Shown here: piece after piece, positions 1 to 6,607 of the stretch
How positions within the stretch are numbered: the first letter of the stretch is position 1
Layout: each line of letters opens with the position of its first letter
Assembly: GCA_003671065.1 (NCBI GenBank)
Contig: QWPU01000142.1
Coordinates: 1-7,885, forward strand
DNA: 7,885 nt
Reading direction: 5' to 3'
Origin: Planctomycetota bacterium
Lineage (GTDB): Bacteria; Planctomycetota; Phycisphaerae; Phycisphaerales; SM1A02
Translations under genes and position numbers: made by a program
Notes under the pieces: generated by a model
Told to the model about the DNA's origin: nothing
Database searches by the model: none
Seen by the model: only the letters and a program-made list of their open reading frames with translations

Positions 1-743
1 CGGAACAGCAGCGCGTCGAGGTAAGGGCCATCGCGAAATGCCGCTGTTTCAGCCGCGCGCCACACTGGCGATCTGATGTCGCCCCCCGCTTCCTTCATCG
101 CAGCAAAGCCACGCAAGTCTGTCCGCAAGTCCATCGATGCTGCCGTGTCGACGGAAGTTTCCCCAATCGGTGGCAGTTCGAACCACTCAGGATACGTTGA
201 TCCGATGTAGCCCAACACGCTTCCAGCGATCGTGAGGAACACGAGCACTCCGACGATGACCGCGATCGCGCGCAGGAGCGCCTTTGCCGAAAGCGTTGCG
301 GCCGCGAGCACGATCACACCGAGGATGGCATAGAGCGTCAAGATGTCGCCATACCAAATCAGTGTTCCGTGGAGCACGCCGATGAAGAACAGTACGCCCA
401 ATCGGCGCGCGCCAAACGACCAGCGGCTCTGACCCGCGCGGACCAAGCGATCCACTTGCATGGCGATTCCGAAGCCAAAAAGCAGCGAAAACAACGACAT
501 GCACTTGTAGGTGCAGAAGAACTCAACGAAGGACCACGCCGCGAAGTCGGTGTAGGTTGGCGTCAATCCGACAGGTATTTCTTCGGGATACAACGCGACC
601 GCGAGCGTTCCAAAAAAGAAGCGCGCGTTCACGAGCAAGATCCCAAGCAGCGCAAGACCTCGGGCGATGTCAACCGCGCGAATGCGTTCGGAGGACGCGA
701 TAGGCGCAAGCACGCTCGGCGCGTTGCTCATCGTGTTGGTCAT
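1..743 (-). CDS. DUF418/YeiB-like multi-pass membrane protein, N-terminal part (cut by left edge)
   Basis: A continuous minus-strand frame of 247 codons runs off the left edge, so the C-terminus is missing. The N-terminus has the YeiB/DUF418 hallmark ERIRAVDIARGLALLGILL (about residues 19-37), followed by the SLFSLLFGFG segment (83-92) and RRLGVLFFIGVLHG plus WYGDILTLYAILG (113-142), all typical of this family. Hydrophobic stretches at about 28-46, 82-95, 115-130, 134-150 and 158-182 predict several membrane helices in the inner membrane. The family is related to acyltransferase-type membrane proteins, but its substrate is unknown. The C-terminal DUF418 domain would lie outside the window. 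The ATG at 743 follows an in-frame TAG three codons upstream, and a weak AGG sits 8 nt before it. The ATG at 731 is a possible alternative start. Family assignment is confident from motifs; function is not known. Confidence 0.85.
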   Translation of the reverse strand, partial: MTNTMSNAPSVLAPIASSERIRAVDIARGLALLGILLVNARFFFGTLAVALYPEEIPVGLTPTYTDFAAWSFVEFFCTYKCMSLFSLLFGFGIAMQVDRLVRAGQSRWSFGARRLGVLFFIGVLHGTLIWYGDILTLYAILGVIVLAAATLSAKALLRAIAVIVGVLVFLTIAGSVLGYIGSTYPEWFELPPIGETSVDTAASMDLRTDLRGFAAMKEAGGDIRSPVWRAAETAAFRDGPYLDALLF

Positions 744-847
744 GCGCGCAGCCTAACAGTGATTCAACGCGAGTTGCGGTTCGATCGCATATTGAGTTAG
801 GCTACAAGCAGTTCGGACAACACTGTTGCACCACCAGAGGAAAATTC
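744..847. promoter_or_regulatory. Divergent intergenic region between the DUF418 and TM2 genes
   Basis: This 104-base gap must hold the start signals of both divergent genes. On plus, TTGCGG (774-779) followed about 18 bp later by TAGGCT (798-803) is a poor sigma-70-like pair and is not convincing. The clear signal is the ribosome binding site AGAGGA at 836-841, 6 nt before the TM2 gene start. I see no operator-like inverted repeat. Confidence 0.35.
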
Positions 848-1111
848 ATGTCAACCTTCTCAACACCACCGTCAGCCAACATTGAAAGCAAGCGCGTCGT
901 CTGCGGCGTCCTCGCGATCGTCCTGAGCGGCCTTGGCATTCACCGTTTCATTCTTGGTGATGTCGTAGGCGGAATACTTCGCATCCTGATTACGCTTGCG
1001 ACATGCGGCGTAGGAAGTCTGCTCGGTTTCATCGAAGGCATCATCTATCTCACGAAGTCTGATGCCGACTTCATCGCGATCTATCAGATCGGCAAGAAGA
1101 GTTGGTTCTAA
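848..1111 (+). CDS. Small TM2-domain membrane protein
   Basis: An 87-residue protein that is almost entirely a TM2 domain. A short polar N-terminus (1-15) precedes KR and the first hydrophobic segment (about 17-30). The family signature GLGIHRFILGD (28-38) forms the turn. A second long hydrophobic segment (about 40-68) contains the typical TCGVGSLLGFIEGIIYL run (52-68), and KSDADF (70-75) follows as in other TM2 proteins. TM2 domains form a two-helix hairpin in the membrane; bacterial single-domain members have no established function. The start is well supported by AGAGGA 6 nt upstream. The length is normal for a stand-alone TM2 protein. It is not in an operon: it diverges from the DUF418 gene and converges with the DUF1501 gene 21 bp downstream. 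Family identity is firm; role unknown. Confidence 0.9.
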   Translation: MSTFSTPPSANIESKRVVCGVLAIVLSGLGIHRFILGDVVGGILRILITLATCGVGSLLGFIEGIIYLTKSDADFIAIYQIGKKSWF

Positions 1112-1115
1112 GCGA

Positions 1116-1129
1116 CGCGGATAGCCGCG
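1116..1129. terminator. Short GC hairpin between convergent genes
   Basis: CGCGG (1116-1120), loop ATAG, CCGCG (1125-1129) forms a perfect 5-bp GC stem in the 21-base gap between the TM2 stop and the DUF1501 stop. It is positioned to serve transcripts from either side, but no T-tract follows on either strand and the stem is short, so terminator function is only a suggestion. Confidence 0.3.
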
Positions 1130-1132
1130 CGC

Positions 1133-2617
1133 TCAAACCATGATTTGTCGAATCGGCTGTGCGCCTTCAACGCCGACGAGTTTCTGATCGAGCCCCGCGT
1201 AGAAATACGACAAGTGATTCGGATCAAGCCCAAGGCATGACAGCGCAGTCGCGTGCAGATGTTTCACATGGAATCGTTCGCCGACGCCGATCGAACCGAG
1301 TTCATCGGTCTCGCCGATCGTCGTCCCGCCCTTGATTCCGCCGCCTGCCATCCACATGGTGAATCCGTAACTGTTGTGATCGCGCCCCGTGCCGCTCGCG
1401 TATTCCGCCGTCGGCTGACGACCGAACTCGCCGCCCCAAATCACGAGCGTTTCCTCGAGTAATCCGCGGCGTTTGAGATCTTTGAGTAATCCCGCGATTG
1501 GCTTATCACTGCGACCAGCGTGAAAATCGTGATTGGTCTTGAGGTCGCCATGCGCATCCCACGACTCGTCGTTGTGGCCGCCACCTGAGTAGATCTGCAC
1601 GAAGCGCACGCCGCGTTCAACAAGGCGACGCGCAAGCAAGCACTTCTCGCCAAACTCGCGTGTTTGTTCTTGATCGCAACCGTAAAGCTCTTTCGTCTCT
1701 TTCGATTCAAGACTCATGTCGACCGCTTCAGGCGCGGTTGATTGCATGCGATACGCCAACTCGTAACTCTCGATGCGACTCTCAAGTTCACTGTTGCCAC
1801 TGCGTAGCAACGCATGACGCGAGTTCCACAACTTCATGCGATCAAGCATCGAACGCTGCAAGCGTTCAGTGCGACCTTGTGGATTCGCGAGGTCAAGAAT
1901 CGGCGGACCTTCGCCGCGCAACACCGTGCCTTGATACATCGCGGGCATGTAACCGCTCGACCAATTCTTCGCGCCCGAGATAGGTCCGCCCGCAGAATCA
2001 AGCATCACCACAAAGCCAGGCAAGTTCTGATTCACCGTGCCAAGGCCGTAGTTCACCCAACTTCCGATGGCGGGACCACCGAGCAACTTGCCCGAATTCA
2101 TCATCAACATCGCCGAGCCGTGAATCGGACTGTCGGCATACATGCTCTTGATAAACGAGATGTCGTCGACGCAGGTTGCGATATGCGGAAAGAGATCGCT
2201 TACATACGCGCCACATTCGCCGTAGCGACGGAACTTCCACTTCGGTCCAACCACACGGCCTTCGCTCTTGTCGCCGCCGCGCCCTTTGGTCTTCACTTGA
2301 ATGGTTTGGCCGTCATACTTGTAAAGATCGGGCTTGTAATCGAAGGTATCGATGTGACTCGGTCCGCCGTAGCAGAAGAAGAAGATCACACTCTTCGCTT
2401 TGCCTGGAAGCATCGCGGGCTTTGCGCTTAATGGAGTTGTCTGGGGAAGTAACAACGGCGTCGCACCATCAAATGCCATCGCTTGCCGCGACAAAAAGCC
2501 ATCTTTCGACAACATTCCTGCGAGCGCGACGGAAGTGAACGCACCGCCTGCTTGCCAGAGAAACTCTCGACGAGTGCGGCCGCAGAATGTGTTGTGAGGA
2601 AGTTCGTGTTCGTGCAT
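1133..2617 (-). CDS. DUF1501 family protein, Tat-exported, alkaline-phosphatase/sulfatase-like fold
   Basis: A 494-residue full-length DUF1501 protein. A twin-arginine signal TRREFLW (15-21) followed by a hydrophobic stretch (22-36) predicts Tat export, hence folding in the cytoplasm, probably with bound metal. Family hallmarks in order: FFFCYGGPSHIDTFDYKPD (79-97), HGSAMLMMNSG (166-176), GGGHNDESWDAHGD (345-358), WGGEFGRQP (394-402), GRDHNSYGF (411-419) and AGGGIKGGTTIGETDELG (424-441). The family belongs to the alkaline phosphatase/sulfatase-like clan, but its substrate is not established. In planctomycetes it is usually paired with a DUF1549/DUF1553 protein, as here: that gene ends 46 bases upstream on the same strand, suggesting one transcript. 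No good Shine-Dalgarno precedes the ATG at 2617. An in-frame TGA upstream with no alternative start between fixes the N-terminus, and the Tat motif lies correctly near it. Translation may depend on coupling through the repeat at the junction. Confidence 0.93.
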   Translation of the reverse strand: MHEHELPHNTFCGRTRREFLWQAGGAFTSVALAGMLSKDGFLSRQAMAFDGATPLLLPQTTPLSAKPAMLPGKAKSVIFFFCYGGPSHIDTFDYKPDLYKYDGQTIQVKTKGRGGDKSEGRVVGPKWKFRRYGECGAYVSDLFPHIATCVDDISFIKSMYADSPIHGSAMLMMNSGKLLGGPAIGSWVNYGLGTVNQNLPGFVVMLDSAGGPISGAKNWSSGYMPAMYQGTVLRGEGPPILDLANPQGRTERLQRSMLDRMKLWNSRHALLRSGNSELESRIESYELAYRMQSTAPEAVDMSLESKETKELYGCDQEQTREFGEKCLLARRLVERGVRFVQIYSGGGHNDESWDAHGDLKTNHDFHAGRSDKPIAGLLKDLKRRGLLEETLVIWGGEFGRQPTAEYASGTGRDHNSYGFTMWMAGGGIKGGTTIGETDELGSIGVGERFHVKHLHATALSCLGLDPNHLSYFYAGLDQKLVGVEGAQPIRQIMV

Positions 2618-2629
2618 GTCAGACTCGCT

Positions 2630-2673
2630 GTCGATCCATGATCAATCCATGATCAATCCATGATCAGTCAATG
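2630..2673. repeat. Four-copy 11-bp tandem repeat at the operon junction
   Basis: Two exact copies of ATCAATCCATG (2641-2651 and 2652-2662) are flanked by two copies with 9 of 11 matches (2630-2640 and 2663-2673). Each junction creates the palindrome TGATCA, at 2639, 2650 and 2661, exactly 11 bp apart. The array spans the last codons and stop of the DUF1549/DUF1553 gene and most of the spacer before the DUF1501 gene. Read on minus it gives a ladder of minimal frames: stop, ATG-GAT-TGA twice, then a six-codon frame whose TGA (2621-2619) ends one base before the DUF1501 ATG. Confidence 0.9.
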
Positions 2674-5498
2674 TACAGAAACTCGTTGAGATTAAAGAGC
2701 ACGAGGCACACACTGTCGAGCGCCTGCGACGGCGTGAGTGACTCGGTTGCTTGAAGATCACTCATGAACGCAAGCGCTTCATCGACTTCACTCATTGGAG
2801 GCACGCGTCCGCTAGTCAATCGTCGCGCGAGAATCACTTGTGCGCGCGGATCATTCGGACACGCCTGCTCCACGCGACGCGCGAGTTGCGCAGACAACTC
2901 GTTGGTCAGATCGCCGTTGAGCATCGAGAGTGATTGCGTTGGCACAACGGTCGCGAAACGCTGGGGACACGGATTGTCGAGATCCGCAAGATCGAAGGCG
3001 GTGAGCAGCGGATGCTGTATCGAGCGCTTCAGTTTGATGTAGAGACTACGGCGCGTCCACGACTCACGACTCGTCAGCGGCCACACTTCGGTGGGACGCG
3101 AACTCGTCGCGAGCACTTCATCAGGTAACGGCGGCAAGACAGGTCCGCCGCCTGTTTCACGATTGAGCGTGCCGTTGGCAACTAACATGGAATCGCGCAA
3201 TTCTTCGGCACTCACGCGACGCATGCGAAAGCGTGTGAGCAAGTCATTCGGCGCGTCCTTCGCGAGGGCCTCCGCATTTCCAACGCTCGACATCCGATAC
3301 GCCGCGCTGCTCATGATCAGACGATGAAGCTGCTTCACGCTTCCATCGTGCTCAAGCAATGTGCTCGCAAGAAAATCAAGCAGCGCTGGATTTGTCGCTG
3401 GCTCGCCGAGACGACCGAAGTCATTCGGTGTCGGTGCGATCGCCGCGTTGAAGTGATGTTGCCACACACGATTCGCCATCGTGCGCCAAGCGAGAGCGTT
3501 GCGCGGATCCGTGATCCAATTCGCAAGCGCCAAGCGTCTACCGCTCGACTCACCATGCGAGGGCTTGACCACTTCCATCGGCGCGCATCGCGCAGCAACG
3601 AGCGGCACATTGGGTTGCACGACTTCACCGAGCGCATGAGGACTTCCGCGCGCCATCACCTGCGTGACATTGGGTTGTGGAAGTTCGCGCACGCTCAGCA
3701 CGGTTTCGCCTTTGAAATCAGGCGGTCGAATCACTGCAAGTTGCGCGCGAAGTTCGTCGTAGTGCTTCGCCGCATCCGCGCCGTCGCGTGCTTCAATCAA
3801 ATCGTGCGTCGCAGTCCTCGGCGCCAATCCGTACGCCATTTCAAGCAGCGTCTCTTCACTCAACACGCGGTCATAGAAGCGCACTTCATCGATATCGCCC
3901 GTGAACGCGCCGTAGCCAGGAAGCATTCCGCCGATGGAAATCGTGCGTGGCTTGGTGAGACCCTCAGTCGAACCGCGCGCGCGATCAACCACGGCGCCAT
4001 CGATGCAGAGTTGAATGTCGCCGCTCGAACGCTCGCGCGTGAATGCGACGTGATGCCACTTGCCATCGTTGTGGCCTGGTCCTGAAGAAATGAAAGTCTC
4101 GGGATCACCCGTGCCTGCAGCGATGTAGCCGTGCGCGATGTGCGACACACCGAAATCGCGGGTGATGCCAGACACTTCGCCATCAACGAGACCTTCTCCT
4201 CGAAACCATCGACGATCCGTGTCGCTGCCACCTCCAAGATCGGTCGTACGAAAGAAGAATGAGATAGTGAAATCGTCGCCAATCATGCGCTCGATTTCAA
4301 CGCGATCATCGCCACCATCGAAGTGAAACGCGTTGCCGATGCGGCCTTCTGCGGCGAAACCTGCATCGCGAATAGTGGCGCTTTTGCCGCTACTCACCGC
4401 GTTTACAGCAGTCGCACTCTTCGCATCTTCGAATGCGAGGTGCGCGACCAGACCTTCACTCGGCGCGACATCAGCAAACGCGCTTGACGCTTCAATCGCG
4501 CTCGAATTGCTCGGCGTTTCAAACGCACGCAACGCTTCAACAATCGTTGCGCGCTTCGCGTGATAGGCCGCGATGTCTACTTCAGGATCCGCGATTCCAA
4601 AGTCTCTGCGCACCATGCGCAGCACATTCTCCGCCTCGATCCCGTTGCCTGCGCTCTCTTTGTAAGGCGCAACACCTGCAAACCATGCGGAAAACTCGTA
4701 GTACTCCTTCTGCCGAATCGGATCACCTTTGTGATCGTGACAACGCGCGCAGCCCAGCGACATGCCGAGAAATGTGCGCGCAGTCGTATCAACAATGCCA
4801 TCGCGATCATCCGCAAGCGTCTGCGCGAGATCAGGCACTTCGTCGTCCCACAAACCAAGTCGATAGAAACCAGTCGCGACGAGCGAATCGAATGTGCGAT
4901 CAGGAATTTCATCACCCGCCAATTGCGCGCGAACAAACGACGCGTACGGCATGTCGTCATTGAACGCGCGCACCACGAAATCGCGGTACTTCCACGCGGC
5001 TTCCTTGTCGCTATCGCGCTCGAATCCGTTGGTGTCCGCATAGCGCACGAGATCGAGCCAATGCCGCGCCCACTTCTCACCATAGTGCGGACTCGCGAGC
5101 AATCGATCGATGACTCGCTCGAACGCGTCGGGCGCGCTGTCGGCGACAAACGCATCGATCTCCTCGAGTAAAGGTGGAAGCCCCGTGAGATCAAACGACG
5201 CTCGGCGAATGAGTGCGATGCGATCAGCTTCGACCGCGGGGATCAATCCTTTCGCTTCCATCGGCGCAAGCACAAAGGCATCGATCTCGTTGCGGCACCA
5301 CGCGCGGTCGTCTACTGCTGGCAGCGCGGGCTTTACTAATACGGTGTACGCCCACCATGAATCACGCGCAGCGTTGGCGCGCGCGATCACAATTTCTTCT
5401 GTCGTAGAAACTTTCGGCGGAGCACCCGCAAGCAACACCGCGGCCGCAAGGCTCGAGAACGCCAGACAAATCACTCGAAGGGAACCGCGCGCGTGCAT
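2664..5498 (-). CDS. Secreted DUF1549-LamG-DUF1553 protein (planctomycete PSCyt2/PSD1 type)
   Basis: A 944-residue exported protein. A signal peptide with R4 and R8 and a hydrophobic core (9-24) ends near LLAGA (22-26). DUF1549 covers about 69-278, with DLTGLPP (103-109), YGEKWARHWLDLVRYADTNG (139-158) and the heme-type motif CARCH (250-254) in CARCHDHKGDPI. A LamG/concanavalin-like domain follows (about 350-548), with LVAHLAFED (350-358), AFHFDGGDDRVEI (390-402), GKWHHVAFTRE (479-489) and DIDEVRFYDRVLS (535-547). DUF1553 covers about 652-940: RRLALANWITDPRNALAWR (654-672), NRVWQHHFN (676-684), LHRLIMSSAAYR (724-735). The usual N-terminal cytochrome-like PSCyt1 domain is absent. Such proteins are thought to act in the periplasm with DUF1501 partners, possibly on polysaccharides, but this is unproven. 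The LamG domain suggests glycan binding by inference. An in-frame TGA lies upstream with no other start between, and no Shine-Dalgarno is visible. It is the first gene of the operon with DUF1501. Confidence 0.95.
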   Translation of the reverse strand: MHARGSLRVICLAFSSLAAAVLLAGAPPKVSTTEEIVIARANAARDSWWAYTVLVKPALPAVDDRAWCRNEIDAFVLAPMEAKGLIPAVEADRIALIRRASFDLTGLPPLLEEIDAFVADSAPDAFERVIDRLLASPHYGEKWARHWLDLVRYADTNGFERDSDKEAAWKYRDFVVRAFNDDMPYASFVRAQLAGDEIPDRTFDSLVATGFYRLGLWDDEVPDLAQTLADDRDGIVDTTARTFLGMSLGCARCHDHKGDPIRQKEYYEFSAWFAGVAPYKESAGNGIEAENVLRMVRRDFGIADPEVDIAAYHAKRATIVEALRAFETPSNSSAIEASSAFADVAPSEGLVAHLAFEDAKSATAVNAVSSGKSATIRDAGFAAEGRIGNAFHFDGGDDRVEIERMIGDDFTISFFFRTTDLGGGSDTDRRWFRGEGLVDGEVSGITRDFGVSHIAHGYIAAGTGDPETFISSGPGHNDGKWHHVAFTRERSSGDIQLCIDGAVVDRARGSTEGLTKPRTISIGGMLPGYGAFTGDIDEVRFYDRVLSEETLLEMAYGLAPRTATHDLIEARDGADAAKHYDELRAQLAVIRPPDFKGETVLSVRELPQPNVTQVMARGSPHALGEVVQPNVPLVAARCAPMEVVKPSHGESSGRRLALANWITDPRNALAWRTMANRVWQHHFNAAIAPTPNDFGRLGEPATNPALLDFLASTLLEHDGSVKQLHRLIMSSAAYRMSSVGNAEALAKDAPNDLLTRFRMRRVSAEELRDSMLVANGTLNRETGGGPVLPPLPDEVLATSSRPTEVWPLTSRESWTRRSLYIKLKRSIQHPLLTAFDLADLDNPCPQRFATVVPTQSLSMLNGDLTNELSAQLARRVEQACPNDPRAQVILARRLTSGRVPPMSEVDEALAFMSDLQATESLTPSQALDSVCLVLFNLNEFLYID

Positions 5499-5736
5499 GT
5501 GTTCAAGGTATACGCCGCTCGAGCATTGCTTGGCGATGAACCTCTCGCTTCTTCAAAAAAGTATGATGCAAGTTGGGTCGCGCGGTGGAATTATCCAGCG
5601 TCCTTGTAGTCGCTCAGTATCTTGCCTCCTGACATCCGCTCAGTTCAGATCCTCTGACGAAACACTTCTCATGCACACTCGACACATCCGCGCGCTTGCC
5701 TCCCTGCCCTCGCACACCACACTTGTCTGGGCATCG
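5499..5736. promoter_or_regulatory. Divergent intergenic region, DUF1549/DUF1501 operon versus SHOCT lipoprotein
   Basis: About 238 bases (172 if the lipoprotein starts at 5671) that should contain promoters for both directions. No Shine-Dalgarno precedes the operon start at 5498. On minus, TATACC (plus positions 5507-5512) lies 8 bases before that ATG, a spacing that would suit a leaderless transcript, but there is no recognisable -35 element. Other AT-rich spots, such as the A6 run near 5555-5560 and GGAATTATCC at about 5587-5596, have no properly spaced partner. No confident promoter can be named. Confidence 0.3.
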
Positions 5737-5982
5737 ATGCGCAACGCACTCCTGTGCGCGCGACGATCGGTTCCGTCGCTTGCCGCGATGAGCCTGATCG
5801 CGACGACTTCGACGGGTTGCCTCGCCGTCGGCGGCAGCAAGCACAGTGAGTCGCCGACGCTTGGAAAGCAATTGCTCGACCTCAAAACTGCCCTCGACAG
5901 CGGCGCGGTGACTGAGCAGGAATATGCGGCAGAGAAGGCAAAAATGCTTCAGCAACCAGCGCCCGCCGCGCCGACTGGTTGA
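5737..5982 (+). CDS. Small SHOCT-domain lipoprotein
   Basis: An 81-residue predicted lipoprotein. The N-terminus has arginines at 2, 9 and 10, a hydrophobic segment (about 12-22) and a lipobox-like STGC whose Cys28 would be lipidated. The mature part has a short linker and then a SHOCT-type helical hairpin, KQLLDLKTALDSGAVTEQEY and following residues (about 44-72), matching the pattern of a leucine-rich helix, a Gly turn, T/S-x-x-E-[FY], then a K/L-rich helix. It ends in an AP-rich tail. SHOCT domains occur as short C-terminal oligomerisation-like modules; a specific function is not known. Start choice: the frame is open far upstream, and ATGs at 5671 (103 residues) and 5788 are alternatives. 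None has a good ribosome binding site. I prefer 5737 because it puts the lipobox at a usual signal-peptide distance, whereas 5671 gives a 49-residue leader and 5788 lacks a charged n-region. The gene is divergent from the operon to its left. Confidence 0.7.
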   Translation: MRNALLCARRSVPSLAAMSLIATTSTGCLAVGGSKHSESPTLGKQLLDLKTALDSGAVTEQEYAAEKAKMLQQPAPAAPTG

Positions 5983-6155
5983 CGATTTTCGTGCAACTTG
6001 ACTCTTCGGGCGCAGAGAAGCGCCTCTATTCGTGTACTTCCTCTTGGTAAGAGATTTCCGGATCCAACTTCAGGAGTCCGCGCGGTCGTTGCGCACGGTC
6101 GTCTGAGCCACTCACCTTGGGTTCCCTCCGGACTGTTCGGCAACAGGAGTACGAC
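5983..6155. other. Intergenic region upstream of the PEP-CTERM-like gene
   Basis: A 173-base gap with no supported gene. It contains a small inverted repeat CTCTT-GGT-AAGAG (6041-6053) and a 7-bp direct repeat CGGTCGT at 6083-6089 and 6096-6102, separated by the palindrome TGCGCA. TTGACT at 5998-6003 resembles a -35 box but lacks a -10 at normal spacing. The ribosome binding site AGGAG at 6145-6149 marks the downstream gene. Any regulatory role of the repeats is speculative. Confidence 0.35.
6145..6149 (+). promoter_or_regulatory. Strong ribosome binding site AGGAG deciding the 6156 start
   Basis: AGGAG is 6 nt before the ATG at 6156. It is the best Shine-Dalgarno in the window and excludes the upstream in-frame ATG at 6117, which has no such site and would put a charged, non-signal extension before the signal peptide. 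Confidence 0.8.
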
Positions 6156-6575
6156 ATGATTTCGAAAATGAAGAGGGCCTCAACGGCCAAGGCTGTGTCT
6201 TTGACTTTGATCGTCGCAGCGACCGCATTTGCGGATGGTCCAGCCCTGAACCTCGCGCTCACCAGTGGCATTGTGGTCGGCGCGATGATGGATGGATGTC
6301 TGCTCGGCGCATAGATCGGCAGAAGCGTCACCGACGCCAACTTCAATGGCAGCGCGTCACTGTCAATTTACTTTTCGAATCCGCTCTTCTGGCGTGGCAT
6401 CGATTACAGCGCGCCTTCACAATCGCAACTCGCAACGCTCATCAACGCGCCATTCATCGGTGGTACCGCGTCGGTTGGTCCCGCATCGATTGGATTGCCT
6501 GGACCAAGTGTGGAATGTGCAGCGTTTGCGAGTTTTGCGTTGAGCGGATTGCTCGTGCGTCGGCGACGGCGCTAG
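6156..6575 (+). pseudogene. PEP-CTERM-like exported protein interrupted by an in-frame TAG at codon 53
   Basis: AGGAG (6145-6149) lies 6 nt before the ATG at 6156. The first 52 codons encode a signal peptide (MKR at 5-7, hydrophobic core about 12-22, likely cleavage AFA|D after residue 26) and the start of a mature region ending in DGCLLGA. A TAG at 6312-6314 then stops translation. The same frame continues for 86 more codons to a second TAG at 6573-6575 with coding-like codon use: GRSVTDANFNGSASL (about 55-69), LFWRGIDYSAPSQSQLATLI (78-97). It finishes with a tripartite sorting-type tail: LPGPS (114-118), hydrophobic AAFASFALSGLLV (122-134) and RRRRR. PEP-CTERM tails are recognised by exosortase/archaeosortase systems, but the Pro motif here is atypical. 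The reading frame is therefore one 139-codon gene broken by a single stop. Explanations are a recent nonsense mutation, a sequencing error, or less likely readthrough. If taken literally, only the 52-residue product (6156-6314) is made. No homolog of the middle region is recognised. Confidence 0.75.
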
Positions 6576-6607
6576 GCGCGCACACTCGCAACACTCATCG
6601 TCCACAC

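Noticed and set aside
1814..2431. Long plus-strand open frame (205 codons) opposite the DUF1501 gene
   Set aside because: It is the antisense shadow of a well-supported gene with clear family motifs; its translation is Arg/His-rich with no recognisable domain and no ribosome binding site.
3608..3679. Short direct repeat ACATTGGGTTG (two copies about 61 bp apart) within the DUF1553 gene
   Set aside because: It encodes two QPNV segments on either side of the conserved RGSPHALGEVVQPN motif; part of this is family sequence, so it is not evidence of a mobile or regulatory element.
3324..4085. Plus-strand open frame of 253 codons opposite the DUF1549/DUF1553 gene
   Set aside because: Antisense shadow caused by GC-rich codon positions; composition is unnaturally rich in Arg, His and Cys and no motif is present.
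5110..5670. Upstream extension of the SHOCT lipoprotein frame, giving 290 residues
   Set aside because: The extension runs antisense through the start of the DUF1549 gene, has no ribosome binding site, and would bury the signal peptide and lipobox in the middle of the protein.
6156..6575. TAG decoded as an amino acid throughout the organism
   Set aside because: The same gene appears to end in TAG, the other complete genes use TAA or TGA, and no pyrrolysine-type gene is visible, so recoding is not supported.
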